From NCBI RefSeq assembly GCF_902859725.1, contig NZ_CADIJP010000005.1:186001-250000 (forward strand): a stretch of 64,000 bases of DNA. Direction: 5' to 3'. This stretch comes from Achromobacter mucicolens (GTDB taxonomy: Bacteria > Pseudomonadota > Gammaproteobacteria > Burkholderiales > Burkholderiaceae_B). Below the pieces are notes generated by a model that did no database searches, was not told the origin of the DNA, and saw nothing but the letters and a program-made list of their open reading frames with translations. Below are positions 29,706 to 38,488 of this stretch, piece after piece. Within the stretch, counting starts at the first letter, position 1; every line of letters starts with the position of its first letter. The translations under genes and the position numbers were made by a program.

Positions 29706-29745
29706 AGCGTAGCTCCTTCCTTGGTTGAAATGCACCGACCTAGTC

Positions 29746-29760
29746 GCAAGCCCCGTGCCT
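29746..29760 (-). promoter_or_regulatory. Sigma-54 -24/-12 promoter candidate
   Basis: Minus strand AGGCACG-GGGC-TTGC, exact GGCACG-N4-TTGC core. Predicted start near 29734, 29 bases before the exported Pro/Asn-rich gene. Confidence 0.75.
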
Positions 29761-29780
29761 GACCCCCTGCCCGCCTTCTC

Positions 29781-29814
29781 CCCCGCTGGTAGTCCTCCGT
29801 GCGGGGCATTTTTT
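29781..29814 (+). terminator. Plus-strand terminator-like hairpin without an assigned gene
   Basis: Stem CCCCGC/GCGGGG with a 14-base loop followed by CA and six T. Oriented for plus-strand transcripts, although both flanking genes are on the minus strand. It might end an antisense or small RNA, or catch readthrough from rpoN. Confidence 0.4.
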
Positions 29815-29838
29815 ACCTGTGTTTGCAACACTTGACCC

Positions 29839-32835
29839 TCAACGTGCCCGCTGCGGCCCCGCGCTCTCCTCCAGCATCCGCTGCACCCGATCACCCAGCG
29901 CATCCAGCGAGAACGGCTTGACGATCAGCTCCATGCCTTCTTCCAGGAATCCGCCCGCGCTGGCCGCGCTTTCGGCGTAACCCGTCATGAGCAGAACCCG
30001 CAGGCCGGGGTGCGCGACGCGCGCGGCATCGGCCAATTGGCGGCCGTTCAAATTGGGCAGGCCCACGTCGGTCACCAGCAGGCTCAGGTTGCGCGTTGAC
30101 GTCACCAGCTCAAGGCCGGCCTCGCCATCGCCGGCCGTCAACACATGCAGCCCCATGTCCACCAGCGACTCCCGCACCATTTCCCGCACATTCGTATCGT
30201 CTTCCACGACGATAACGAAGGCCTGGCCCGCCGACGCCGCCTTCGCGCCCGTCGCCCTAGGCATTTCGGCCGCCATCTCCGGCACGCCCTGATGACGCGG
30301 CAGATACAGGCGAACCGACGTGCCGACACCTTCGGCGCTTTCCAGCACGGCACTGCCGCCCGCCTGCTTGGCAAAACCGTAGGTCATCGACAGACCCAGG
30401 CCCGTGCCCTCGCCGAGCGGCTTGGTCGTGAAGAACGGATCGAAGGCGTGCGCCAGTACGTCTGGCGACATGCCGCACCCGACGTCCGACACGGTGACCT
30501 CGACGAAAGCGCCGGGATTGACGCCCGGGTTCTGGCGCAGCGACGCGGCGTCCAAATGGGTATTCGCCGCGGCAACGGTCAATACGCCGCCGTTGGGCAT
30601 TGAGTCGCAGGCGTTGATCACCAGGTTGAGCATTGCGTTCTCGAACTGGTTCCGGTCGCAGTTGACGGGCCACAGACCCGGCTCCAGATCGAAGACCAGA
30701 TTCACGCGCTCGCCGGTGTAGCGATGAAACAGGTCGGTCATGGAATGCAGCGTGGCTTCCACGCTGAACGGCTTGGGGTCGATCGGCTGGCGCCGCGAGA
30801 ACGTCAGCAGCCGCTGCGTCAGATGCGCGGCGCGATTCGCCGAATCCATGGCCACGGTGATGAAGCGCTGCGCCTGTTCCGGCACGCCGGCCGTCAGCTT
30901 GCGCTGCACCAGATACAGCGCGCCCGTGATCCCTTGGAGCATGTTGTTGAAGTCGTGCGCGATACCGCCCGTCAAGCGCCCCACCGCTTCCATCTTCTGC
31001 GCCTGGCGCAGCGCATTCTCGGTATCGGCCAGGGCTTCGGCCTGCGCTTTCAGGTCCGAATCGTCGCGCCCGGCCACATACAGGCTGTCCTCCGACCACG
31101 ACATGCTCCATGTGATCCAGCTGTAGCCCCCCTCGCGCCGCAACACCCGGTTTTCCACGTGCCGGGCCGGTTGCGCGCCGTTCGCCTTGGCGTGCGGCGA
31201 CCAGGCGGCGCGGGTCGCCTCCAGGTCATCCGGGTGGATCAGCTCTGAAAGTCCCATCGACAGGAACTGGTCGGGGTTCCATCCCAGAATGGTTTGCACC
31301 GCGGGACTCACGCTGGCAAATCTGCCCCGGCCATCGATGACCGCAAGCAGCTCGGGCGACATCCGCCAGATGCGGTCCCGCTCGGCGATTGCGTGCTCGA
31401 CCCGCTGCTCCAGCATGCGCGCATACTGCGACCGCTCAACGGCATCGCACATCCGTTCGGCCACTTCCTCGATGAAGGCCAGATCCGCGGGCTTGAGCCG
31501 GCTGCTGGACAAGGGGCGGACCACCAGCGCGCCGCCCTGCCGCGCCCATCGGCGCATCGGCACCACGATGGCCGACGGGCGGACGTCGCCGCCCTCTTGC
31601 GCCACGAGCGGCTGCAGGTACGTCGTGCGCCCATTGCGCACCGCCTCGAAGAAATCGTCGCCCAATTGCTCTGTCGCCAGCGGCTCCTGGCGCGCCACGT
31701 ACACGTCGGACTGCCAGGACGTCGACACGACGGGCGCCGCGCCGTCGCCGGCCCAATCCAGAACTGACACCAGGCCCAGCGACAGGTGCTGCCCCAGCCC
31801 CGCGCAGGCGGTCTCCTCGATCGCGGCCTGCAGATGCAGTTCACGCATGCGGTCGCCCAGCGCCAACAGGAAATTCTTGCGATGCTGGCCTTCCCACAGC
31901 TCGGTCTCGGCAGCCTTGCGCGCGGAAACGTCCAGGAACAGCGCCATGATCCGGTCGGGCCCTTCCTTGCGCGCCCGCGCTTCGTACCACGCATCGTTGG
32001 GCGCGGGAACGGCAAATTCAAACTGGGTCGGCTCGCCCGTTTCCACGACCTGGGCAAACGTATCCAGGATCTGGCTGGGCACGCCCGGAATCATTTCACG
32101 CAGCGTGTGACCCAGCGTGTCGCCTTCCCGCATGCCGCTCTGGCGTTCGAAGGCCGGGTTCACTTCAAGAAAGCGGAAGTCGGCGATGCGGCCATCCTCG
32201 CCGCGCAAGGCCTCGGCAAGGAAGAAGGCCTCCTGCATGCCCTCGAACATGGCGCGCCAGCGGTCGCCGCTGCGCCGCAAGGCCACGTCGAGCAGATGCC
32301 GTTCAATTGCCAGGGCGGCGCTACGCGTGACCAGCGCAATGGCGTCGATGTCGTGCGCCGACGGCAGGCGGCTTTCGTCGTAATAGTTGGAGAACACGCC
32401 CAGCAGCCGCCCATCTGGCGCCTTGATCGGGGTCGACCAACAGGCACGCAGGCCATGCGCCGCCGCCACGTCGCGCCATGCGGCCCAACGAGGATCCCGG
32501 GAGATGTCTTCCACGTAGACCGGGCAGCCCGAATGCGCTGCAGCGCCCCACGGGCCGGCCTCGGGCCCGATCATCACCCCGCTTACGGCAGCGTTGAACT
32601 CTTCCGGCAGGCTGGGCGCGGCGCCATGCACCAGCCTGCCTCCCTTGTCGTCCACCAGCGCGATGGACGCGCGCAGCTTCACGCTCGATTGGGCCTCGAT
32701 GGCGTGAAGCACATGTTCTAGCACCTGCTGGAGCGGCACGCCGGCAGCGATTCGCTCCAGCATGATGCGTTCGTCTTCAAGACGAGCTAGCGTGTCGGTC
32801 CATGGCAGGGACACGCGGTCTTGCTTGGTCAGCAT
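29839..32835 (-). CDS. Soluble hybrid sensor histidine kinase (GAF-PAS-GAF-PAS-HisKA-HATPase-REC)
   Basis: A 998-residue protein with no clear membrane segment. Domains in order: GAF (~25-185), PAS (~190-315), a second GAF-like region (~325-480), PAS (~495-615), HisKA with phospho-His in GGIAHDFNNML, HATPase (NLVINACDSMP, DVGCGMS, GEGTGLGLS) and a receiver (LLVTDVGLPNLNG). This is the cytoplasmic kinase type with HDFNN box. Its own DNA-binding partner is not adjacent; the NtrC-type regulator at 25113-26498 is the nearest. The ATG at 32835 follows AGGGGGAACC, and a near-perfect 29-base palindrome lies directly upstream. Confidence 0.93.
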   Translation of the reverse strand: MLTKQDRVSLPWTDTLARLEDERIMLERIAAGVPLQQVLEHVLHAIEAQSSVKLRASIALVDDKGGRLVHGAAPSLPEEFNAAVSGVMIGPEAGPWGAAAHSGCPVYVEDISRDPRWAAWRDVAAAHGLRACWSTPIKAPDGRLLGVFSNYYDESRLPSAHDIDAIALVTRSAALAIERHLLDVALRRSGDRWRAMFEGMQEAFFLAEALRGEDGRIADFRFLEVNPAFERQSGMREGDTLGHTLREMIPGVPSQILDTFAQVVETGEPTQFEFAVPAPNDAWYEARARKEGPDRIMALFLDVSARKAAETELWEGQHRKNFLLALGDRMRELHLQAAIEETACAGLGQHLSLGLVSVLDWAGDGAAPVVSTSWQSDVYVARQEPLATEQLGDDFFEAVRNGRTTYLQPLVAQEGGDVRPSAIVVPMRRWARQGGALVVRPLSSSRLKPADLAFIEEVAERMCDAVERSQYARMLEQRVEHAIAERDRIWRMSPELLAVIDGRGRFASVSPAVQTILGWNPDQFLSMGLSELIHPDDLEATRAAWSPHAKANGAQPARHVENRVLRREGGYSWITWSMSWSEDSLYVAGRDDSDLKAQAEALADTENALRQAQKMEAVGRLTGGIAHDFNNMLQGITGALYLVQRKLTAGVPEQAQRFITVAMDSANRAAHLTQRLLTFSRRQPIDPKPFSVEATLHSMTDLFHRYTGERVNLVFDLEPGLWPVNCDRNQFENAMLNLVINACDSMPNGGVLTVAAANTHLDAASLRQNPGVNPGAFVEVTVSDVGCGMSPDVLAHAFDPFFTTKPLGEGTGLGLSMTYGFAKQAGGSAVLESAEGVGTSVRLYLPRHQGVPEMAAEMPRATGAKAASAGQAFVIVVEDDTNVREMVRESLVDMGLHVLTAGDGEAGLELVTSTRNLSLLVTDVGLPNLNGRQLADAARVAHPGLRVLLMTGYAESAASAGGFLEEGMELIVKPFSLDALGDRVQRMLEESAGPQRAR

Positions 32836-32843
32836 GGTTCCCC

Positions 32844-32872
32844 CTATCGCAATACAGAATGTATCGCGATAG
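32844..32872. repeat. Near-perfect palindrome before the histidine kinase gene
   Basis: Arms CTATCGCAATACA and TGTATCGCGATAG (12 of 13 positions pair) around a GAA spacer. It overlaps the leader just before the ribosome site of the kinase gene, so it could be a repressor operator or an mRNA hairpin masking translation. Confidence 0.55.
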
Positions 32873-32931
32873 GAGCACGCGTGGGGCAACCCTGCGTAAC
32901 GCGACGCTACCCTTCCTGCAAAAAGAGGCGG

Positions 32932-34212
32932 TCAGGCGGGCCCCGCCACCCCTGCCGCCGGGTCACGGCGCCCCGTGCGCCAGGCAAGGCCGGCGCTGAT
33001 CGTCAATGCGGCCGCCAGCAGGCCGCCGGCCATCGCGGCCACGCCGTGCCAACCGCCAACTGTCCAGAATTGGCCGCCCAGCGCGCCCAGGACGCTGGAC
33101 CCCACGTAATAGACCAGCAGGTAAAACGAGGCGGCCAGCGCCTTGTAGCCTCGTGCCATCTGACCCACCCAGCCGCTTGCGACGGCATGGGCGGCAAAAA
33201 AGCCGAACGTAAAGACCACGATGCCCGCGACCAGGACGGGCAGCGAATCCGAGAGCGTCAGCACCAGGCCCGCCAGCGCCAGCCCCGACGCGGCGCAGAG
33301 CATCGCGCCGCGCCCGTGACGGTCGGCCAGGCGGCCGAACCAGGTCGAGGCGAAGATGCCCACCAGATAGACGACGAAGATGAAGCCGATGAAGGTCTGG
33401 CTAAGCGAGAACGGCGGGAGCAACAGCCGGAAGCCGACATAGTTGTAGACGGCCACGAAAGCGCCCATCAGCAGTCCGCCCAGGGCGAACAGTGCGCACA
33501 GAGGCCCATTCTTCAAGTGCGCGCCGGCGCCGGCGCGCACGTCGGACCAGACGCCTGCCCACCCCTGGCCGCGCCGCGGCGTGAAGCGGCGCGAGGCCGG
33601 CAGGAGCCACAGGAACAGCACGGCCGCGACGATCCCCAGCAGTCCCAGCGTCCCCATCGCCGCGCGCCACCCGAAATGATCGGACACCAGGCCGGTGATG
33701 ACCCGTCCCGACAGCCCGCCAAACGCGCTGCCGCTGATATACAGCCCCATCGCGAAACCCAGCGTGCCCGGTTCGACCTCCTCGGCCAGGTAGGCCATGG
33801 CCACGGCGGGCACCCCGCCCATGGCCACCCCCTGCAAGGCGCGCAGGGCCAGCAGGCTCTGCCAGTCCGGGGCGACCGCCGCGATGGTGCCAAGAATGGC
33901 GGACGCGAACAGAGACCACGCCATGACGCGCTTGCGCGGCAGAGCGGCCGAAAACAGGCCGACAAAGAAAATGGCGATGGCCAGCAAGCCCGTGCACAGT
34001 GACAGCACCAGGCTGCTCTGCGCGGGCGAAACGTGGAAAGCCTGGGTGAACAGCGGCATCAGCGGCTGCACGCAATACAACAGCGAAAACGTGGAAAAGC
34101 CGGCGGCGAAGAGCGCCCATTGGGCGCGGCGCAGACCCGGCGTGCCGCGCGCCAGATAAGCCGGCGCCGAAACGCCGGAGTCTGTAGCGTGACTTGCAGA
34201 AGGGGTAGACAT
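32932..34212 (-). CDS. MFS transporter (YnfM-like)
   Basis: A 426-residue major facilitator with about 12 hydrophobic helices and the MFS cytoplasmic-loop motif FGRLADRHGRGAM in the second half. It best resembles the YnfM subgroup of putative drug/arabinose efflux proteins; the substrate is unknown. The ATG at 34212 (MSTPSASH) is preferred over an upstream frame start because the added residues have no conserved features. It is divergent from a YnfL-like LysR regulator, the same pairing as in E. coli ynfL-ynfM, so that regulator probably controls it. Confidence 0.88.
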   Translation of the reverse strand: MSTPSASHATDSGVSAPAYLARGTPGLRRAQWALFAAGFSTFSLLYCVQPLMPLFTQAFHVSPAQSSLVLSLCTGLLAIAIFFVGLFSAALPRKRVMAWSLFASAILGTIAAVAPDWQSLLALRALQGVAMGGVPAVAMAYLAEEVEPGTLGFAMGLYISGSAFGGLSGRVITGLVSDHFGWRAAMGTLGLLGIVAAVLFLWLLPASRRFTPRRGQGWAGVWSDVRAGAGAHLKNGPLCALFALGGLLMGAFVAVYNYVGFRLLLPPFSLSQTFIGFIFVVYLVGIFASTWFGRLADRHGRGAMLCAASGLALAGLVLTLSDSLPVLVAGIVVFTFGFFAAHAVASGWVGQMARGYKALAASFYLLVYYVGSSVLGALGGQFWTVGGWHGVAAMAGGLLAAALTISAGLAWRTGRRDPAAGVAGPA

Positions 34213-34318
34213 CAGGATTCTCGAAAAACACCCGGGCAGGAGCCCGTGGAGAACAAGGTAGACATTTCCCCTGCATATGTCCAATATATGAAACCGCTCC
34301 TGTCTATATTTAAAACCG

Positions 34319-35218
34319 ATGGAACTGCGTCACCTGCGGTATTTCACCGCCGTCGCCGAGGAACTGCACTTCACTCGCGCGGCCGCACGCCTGGGCATCG
34401 GCCAGCCCCCGCTCAGCCAGCAGATCCAGCAATTGGAGCGCGAGATCGGCACGCCGCTCTTTCTGCGCCTGCCACGCGGCATCGCGCTGACCGAAGCCGG
34501 TGTGCAATTTTTGGACGACGCCCGCGCCATCCTGGCCAGTGCCGACCGCGCCATCGATATGGCCAGGCGGCTGGGGCGCGGCGAACGCGGCGCCATCACG
34601 GTCGGCTTTACCGCGTCGGCCGTCTTTCATCCCTACCTGCCCCGGGCCATCCGCGCTTTTCGCGACCGCTATCCGGACGTGCGCATCACGCTGACCGAAA
34701 GTAATACCGTCACGCTGCTGCGCGGCCTGCGCGCGGGCGACGTGGACGTGGCCTTTGTCCGCCCGCCCTACGTGCTGGACGCCGAATTCGAATCGGAGCG
34801 GGTGCTCGATGAGCCCATGCTGATCGCCCTGCCGCCGGACCATCCGCTCAGCAGGAAACGCGCGGTCCCGATCGCCGCGCTGGCCGAGGAGGACTTCGTG
34901 CTTTATCCGCGGCCCATCGGCGCGGGCCTGTACGACGCCATCCAGTCCGCCTGCCAGCGCGCCGGCTTTGCCCCGCGCGTCATCCAGGAAGCGCCGCAGA
35001 TGGCGTCGATCGTGAGCCTGGTGGCGGCTGGCGTTGGTATCTCCATCGTGCCCGCCGCGATGCGGCACATGGGCGCCCAGGGCATCGAGTACCGTCCCAT
35101 CAAGGGCGATGCGCCCCATGCGCTGCTGGACATGGCCTACCGACGCCATGACCGCTCGGTGGCCGCCGAAAACGCCGTCGGCATGCTGCGCCGGCTGGCG
35201 CATCCCGAACGCGAGTGA
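34319..35218 (+). CDS. LysR-family regulator (YnfL-like)
   Basis: A 299-residue LysR protein: N-terminal winged HTH (LRYFTAVAEELHFTRAAARLGIGQPPLSQQIQQLE) and a periplasmic-binding-like effector domain. It belongs to the BenM/CatM/YnfL-type group by its start sequence. No strong ribosome site precedes the ATG. The 106-base gap to the MFS gene is AT-rich (CAATATATGAAACC) and should hold both promoters and the LysR operator. Confidence 0.92.
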   Translation: MELRHLRYFTAVAEELHFTRAAARLGIGQPPLSQQIQQLEREIGTPLFLRLPRGIALTEAGVQFLDDARAILASADRAIDMARRLGRGERGAITVGFTASAVFHPYLPRAIRAFRDRYPDVRITLTESNTVTLLRGLRAGDVDVAFVRPPYVLDAEFESERVLDEPMLIALPPDHPLSRKRAVPIAALAEEDFVLYPRPIGAGLYDAIQSACQRAGFAPRVIQEAPQMASIVSLVAAGVGISIVPAAMRHMGAQGIEYRPIKGDAPHALLDMAYRRHDRSVAAENAVGMLRRLAHPERE

Positions 35219-35373
35219 GGGTCAGCCCCGAAGATGGCCCGTATCGGCCTGTCGCGTTTGTCATCTTCTGTAAACCAGCAGCGCGGGGCTGGGGCTAGAC
35301 TCTCGCGCTTGCTGGCGATGCGTCCCTTGGAATCCGCGATGCCGGCCGCGCCCAACTTTTCAAAGGTGACCCC

Positions 35374-37020
35374 GTGAGACGTACCCTTCTGGCCCTGGCC
35401 TTTGCAACGATTCCCGGCTTCGCCGCTGCCGCCGCGCTGCCCTCCGCCATCGGCGCGGTCACCGTCTACCAGGACCGCGCGGTCGTCACCCGCGCCGCCA
35501 GCAGCGACCTGACCGCCGGCGAACACGAACTGATCCTGGACAACCTGCCGGCCTCGCTGCAGGAAAACTCGCTGCAGGTGTCCGCCAAGAGCACCGGCCA
35601 GGCGACGCTGCTGGACGTCAAGGTCAGCGACGTCTACCAGACCGACACCGCCAACGAACGCGTGCGGTCGATCGAAGCGCAGCTCGACAAGCTAACTGCC
35701 AGGCAAGCCGCGCTCGACGACGAAGCCGCGGTGCTGGACAACCAGCGCGAACTCATTCTGATGATGCAGCGCGGCGCCACGGAACCGGCCAAGGAAGGCG
35801 CCCGAATCACGGTGGATGAGCTCAAGGCGATCCAGACGCTCAGCGCCGAGTCTTTGGCCACGACGCTGGCGGGCCTGCGCCGCGTCGCCGAACAGAAGAC
35901 CGCGCTGGAGCGCGAAATGACGGCGCTGCAAACCCAGCTTGGCCAGGTCCGTGGCGAGGCGGGCCGGCGCACCAAGAAGGTCGCCTTGCGCGTCGGCATG
36001 GCGCGCGCCGGCAAGCTCGACCTCGCGCTGTCGTATGCCGTGGCGGGCGCGCGCTGGACGCCCGCCTATGATGCGCGGCTGCGTCCGGCCGATCGTCAGG
36101 TGGACCTTGGCTACTTCGGTGTCATCCGCCAGAACACGGGCGAAGACTGGAACAACGTGAAGCTGACGCTGTCCACCGCCCGGCCGTCGCTGGGCGGCGG
36201 CGCGCCCACGCTGCGTCCGTGGATCATCGATGTGGCCGCCCCGCCTGCGCCGCCCCGGCCCGTCGCCGCGCCGGCCCCTGCTGCCGTCCAGGCCGAGATG
36301 CACGCCAAGCGCGCGCCGCGCGCCCGCGCGATGGAAGACAGCGCCTTGCTGCCCGAGCCGCAGCCCGAGGCCATCGAGCTGTCCACGGCACAGGTCCAGA
36401 ATGCGGCAACCAGCGCGTCTTTCCAGATCCAGAACCCGGCAACGCTGCTGTCGGACAACACCACGCAGCGCGTCGCCATCGCCACCGCCAAGCTGCCGGC
36501 CACCTTGCAATACCAATCCACGCCCGCGATGCGCGAAACCGTCTACTTGACCGCGCAGGCCAGCAACAACACCGACTTTCCGTTCCTGGCGGGTCCGCTC
36601 AATACCTTTCTGGATGATGCCTTTGTCGCCACGGGCGCCATGAAAGCGGTCATGCCCGGCGAAAAGCTGGAGCTGGCGCTGGGCGCGGACGAGGGCATCT
36701 CCATCAAGCGCCAGCTGGTCAACCGCTACACCGAGAGCACCGGCTTTTCGGGCAGCGGCAAGCGTGTGACCTACGAGTACAAGATCACCGTCAAGAACAA
36801 CAAGTCGACCAAGGAACAGGTGACCTTCAAGGATCACCTGCCCATCTCGCGCAACGAAAAAATCGTGGTCAAGCTGCTGTCGCCCGCCGACCGTGACATC
36901 AAGCGCGAAGAGGACGGCAAGCTGGTGTGGGACTGGGAGCTCGAGCCGGGCAAGTCGCGCGAGACGGTGTTGAAGTTCTCGGTGGATTACCCGGGTGATA
37001 TCGACGTGTCCGGACTCTGA
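35374..37020 (+). CDS. Exported DUF4139 protein (MuiA-like)
   Basis: A 548-residue protein with a signal peptide (cleavage probably after AAA near residue 20). It has an N-terminal DUF4140-type domain (AVTVYQDRAVVTRAAS), a coiled coil (~95-190) and a C-terminal DUF4139 domain (YAVAGARWTPAYDARL, GEDWNNVKLTLSTARP). Such proteins are called mucoidy-inhibitor A homologues, but their biochemical role is unknown. A Pro/Ala-rich insert splits the DUF4139 part near residues 285-325. GTG start with only a weak AAAGGTGA site. Confidence 0.85.
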   Translation: MRRTLLALAFATIPGFAAAAALPSAIGAVTVYQDRAVVTRAASSDLTAGEHELILDNLPASLQENSLQVSAKSTGQATLLDVKVSDVYQTDTANERVRSIEAQLDKLTARQAALDDEAAVLDNQRELILMMQRGATEPAKEGARITVDELKAIQTLSAESLATTLAGLRRVAEQKTALEREMTALQTQLGQVRGEAGRRTKKVALRVGMARAGKLDLALSYAVAGARWTPAYDARLRPADRQVDLGYFGVIRQNTGEDWNNVKLTLSTARPSLGGGAPTLRPWIIDVAAPPAPPRPVAAPAPAAVQAEMHAKRAPRARAMEDSALLPEPQPEAIELSTAQVQNAATSASFQIQNPATLLSDNTTQRVAIATAKLPATLQYQSTPAMRETVYLTAQASNNTDFPFLAGPLNTFLDDAFVATGAMKAVMPGEKLELALGADEGISIKRQLVNRYTESTGFSGSGKRVTYEYKITVKNNKSTKEQVTFKDHLPISRNEKIVVKLLSPADRDIKREEDGKLVWDWELEPGKSRETVLKFSVDYPGDIDVSGL

Positions 37021-37024
37021 CGCG

Positions 37025-38335
37025 CTAGCGCATCTGGAAGGCTTCCTGGTGGAACAGTTGCCGCACCGGCATGCCCCGTCGGTACAAGCCATCCTTCAGC
37101 GCGTCGGCAAAACCGGTGGGACCGCAGAACCAGACACTTGGCCAGGGCGTCCCTTCCTGTCTGGCCTGCGCCAGTTCGGCGGCCGTCAGGGGCCGGTGCT
37201 CGTCGCTGTAGCGCACGTCCAACTTCACGCTGGGAACGCGCGCGCACAACTGGCGCAACCGGTCGGCGAAAGGCGCATCGGCCGCATTGCGGGCGCAGTA
37301 ATACAAGGTGGCGTCGGGCGCATCCGCGGGCCGCGTCTGCAAGGCCTCAAGCCATGAAATGAAGGGCGTCACGCCGATGCCCGCGCCCACCCAGATCTGA
37401 CGGCGGCCCTCGTCCCGGCGAAAGTCGAAACAGCCGTATGGCCCTTCAATGGTCACCGCCTGCCCGGCCGCCAGGCTCTTCTGCAGGCGCCGCGTGTAAT
37501 CGCCGAGCGCCTTGATCGAAAACTGCACCCTGCCCGAGCCATCGTCGGCGCCCGACACCGTGAAGGGGTGCGCGCCTTCCTTGCGATCCGCGGTCAGGAA
37601 GGCGAACTGGCCGGCGCGGTGATGCCAATCGCCCTCGACACGACAGGTCACGCGCAGGATGTCATCCGACAGATGCTGCACCTCCAGCACGGTGCCCTTG
37701 TAGCGGCGCGCCCGCCCGATGCGGCCCGTCAGCGCCATGACCGCGCAGACCGATCCCACCGCGGTCGCAAGGCCAACCAGCCAACCCGCCGGCTGCGACC
37801 ACCACGCGGCGGGCGTGAGCACGACGCCATGAAACGCCGCCACCAGGAAGATCACGGCGGCGATGCGATGGACCTGGCGCCACACGTGGTACGGGAACCG
37901 GCGCCACAGCGTCAGCAGCACCATCGCCACCAGGATCCAGACGGCGTATTCGCCCAGATCCTTGGCCGATCCCCGGAACATGTCCAGCATGGCCGCGGCG
38001 CGGGGCGTCTTGGGAACCGGATCGAAAATGGCCAGCAGCAGCGGCTTGGCGAGTTTGATGAGGTAGTGCGCCGCCGCCAGCGCGGTGGCCAGGATGCCGC
38101 ACCACTTGTGCAGCCGGTACATCTTGTCCAGGCCATCCAGCCGCGTTTCCAGCCAGACCGGCCTGACCGACAGCAGCATGATGAGCGCCATCAGCACATA
38201 AGCCGCCAAACCGGTCAGCAAAATCAGTTGGTCGCGCCACGTCCATACGTTGAAGGCGGCGGGCGGCTGCAGCCACAAGGCAAGCGCCCAGGCCAGGACG
38301 CTGACGGCGAGGATCGTGAAAAGGATTCGGCGCAT
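37025..38335 (-). CDS. Ferric-reductase-like membrane flavocytochrome
   Basis: A 436-residue protein: about six membrane helices with paired His likely to bind haem (LHKWCGILATALAAAHYL and VHRIAAVIFLVAAFHGVV), then a cytoplasmic FAD domain (HPFTVSG) and an NAD(P)H domain (GAGIGVTPFISWLEAL, VWFCGPTGF). It belongs to the ferric reductase/NADPH-oxidase superfamily and would pass electrons from NAD(P)H across the membrane. The acceptor is unknown. The second ATG (38335) is preferred to the one at 38341 because GGGAG has proper spacing to it. An FNR-like box lies ~110 bases upstream, suggesting control by oxygen. Confidence 0.85.
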   Translation of the reverse strand: MRRILFTILAVSVLAWALALWLQPPAAFNVWTWRDQLILLTGLAAYVLMALIMLLSVRPVWLETRLDGLDKMYRLHKWCGILATALAAAHYLIKLAKPLLLAIFDPVPKTPRAAAMLDMFRGSAKDLGEYAVWILVAMVLLTLWRRFPYHVWRQVHRIAAVIFLVAAFHGVVLTPAAWWSQPAGWLVGLATAVGSVCAVMALTGRIGRARRYKGTVLEVQHLSDDILRVTCRVEGDWHHRAGQFAFLTADRKEGAHPFTVSGADDGSGRVQFSIKALGDYTRRLQKSLAAGQAVTIEGPYGCFDFRRDEGRRQIWVGAGIGVTPFISWLEALQTRPADAPDATLYYCARNAADAPFADRLRQLCARVPSVKLDVRYSDEHRPLTAAELAQARQEGTPWPSVWFCGPTGFADALKDGLYRRGMPVRQLFHQEAFQMR

Positions 38336-38440
38336 TGGCATCGCTCCCAGTAAATCGGCGACCGTGTCGAACCAAGACAGGCGGCAGACATAATGGTAGT
38401 TTCGCCCAGGGCCGCTATTTCGGGTACCCCGGCCGTCCTT

Positions 38441-38454
38441 TGACGCGAATCAAG
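38441..38454. promoter_or_regulatory. FNR/ANR-like box
   Basis: TTGACGCGAATCAA matches TTGAY-N4-ATCAA at all core positions. It lies ~112 bases upstream of the flavocytochrome start (minus strand) and downstream of the REC-EAL gene end, so the flavocytochrome is the only plausible target. Confidence 0.6.
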
Positions 38455-38488
38455 CCCATCCCAGCAAAAAAAGGCACGCCGCCCGCGC

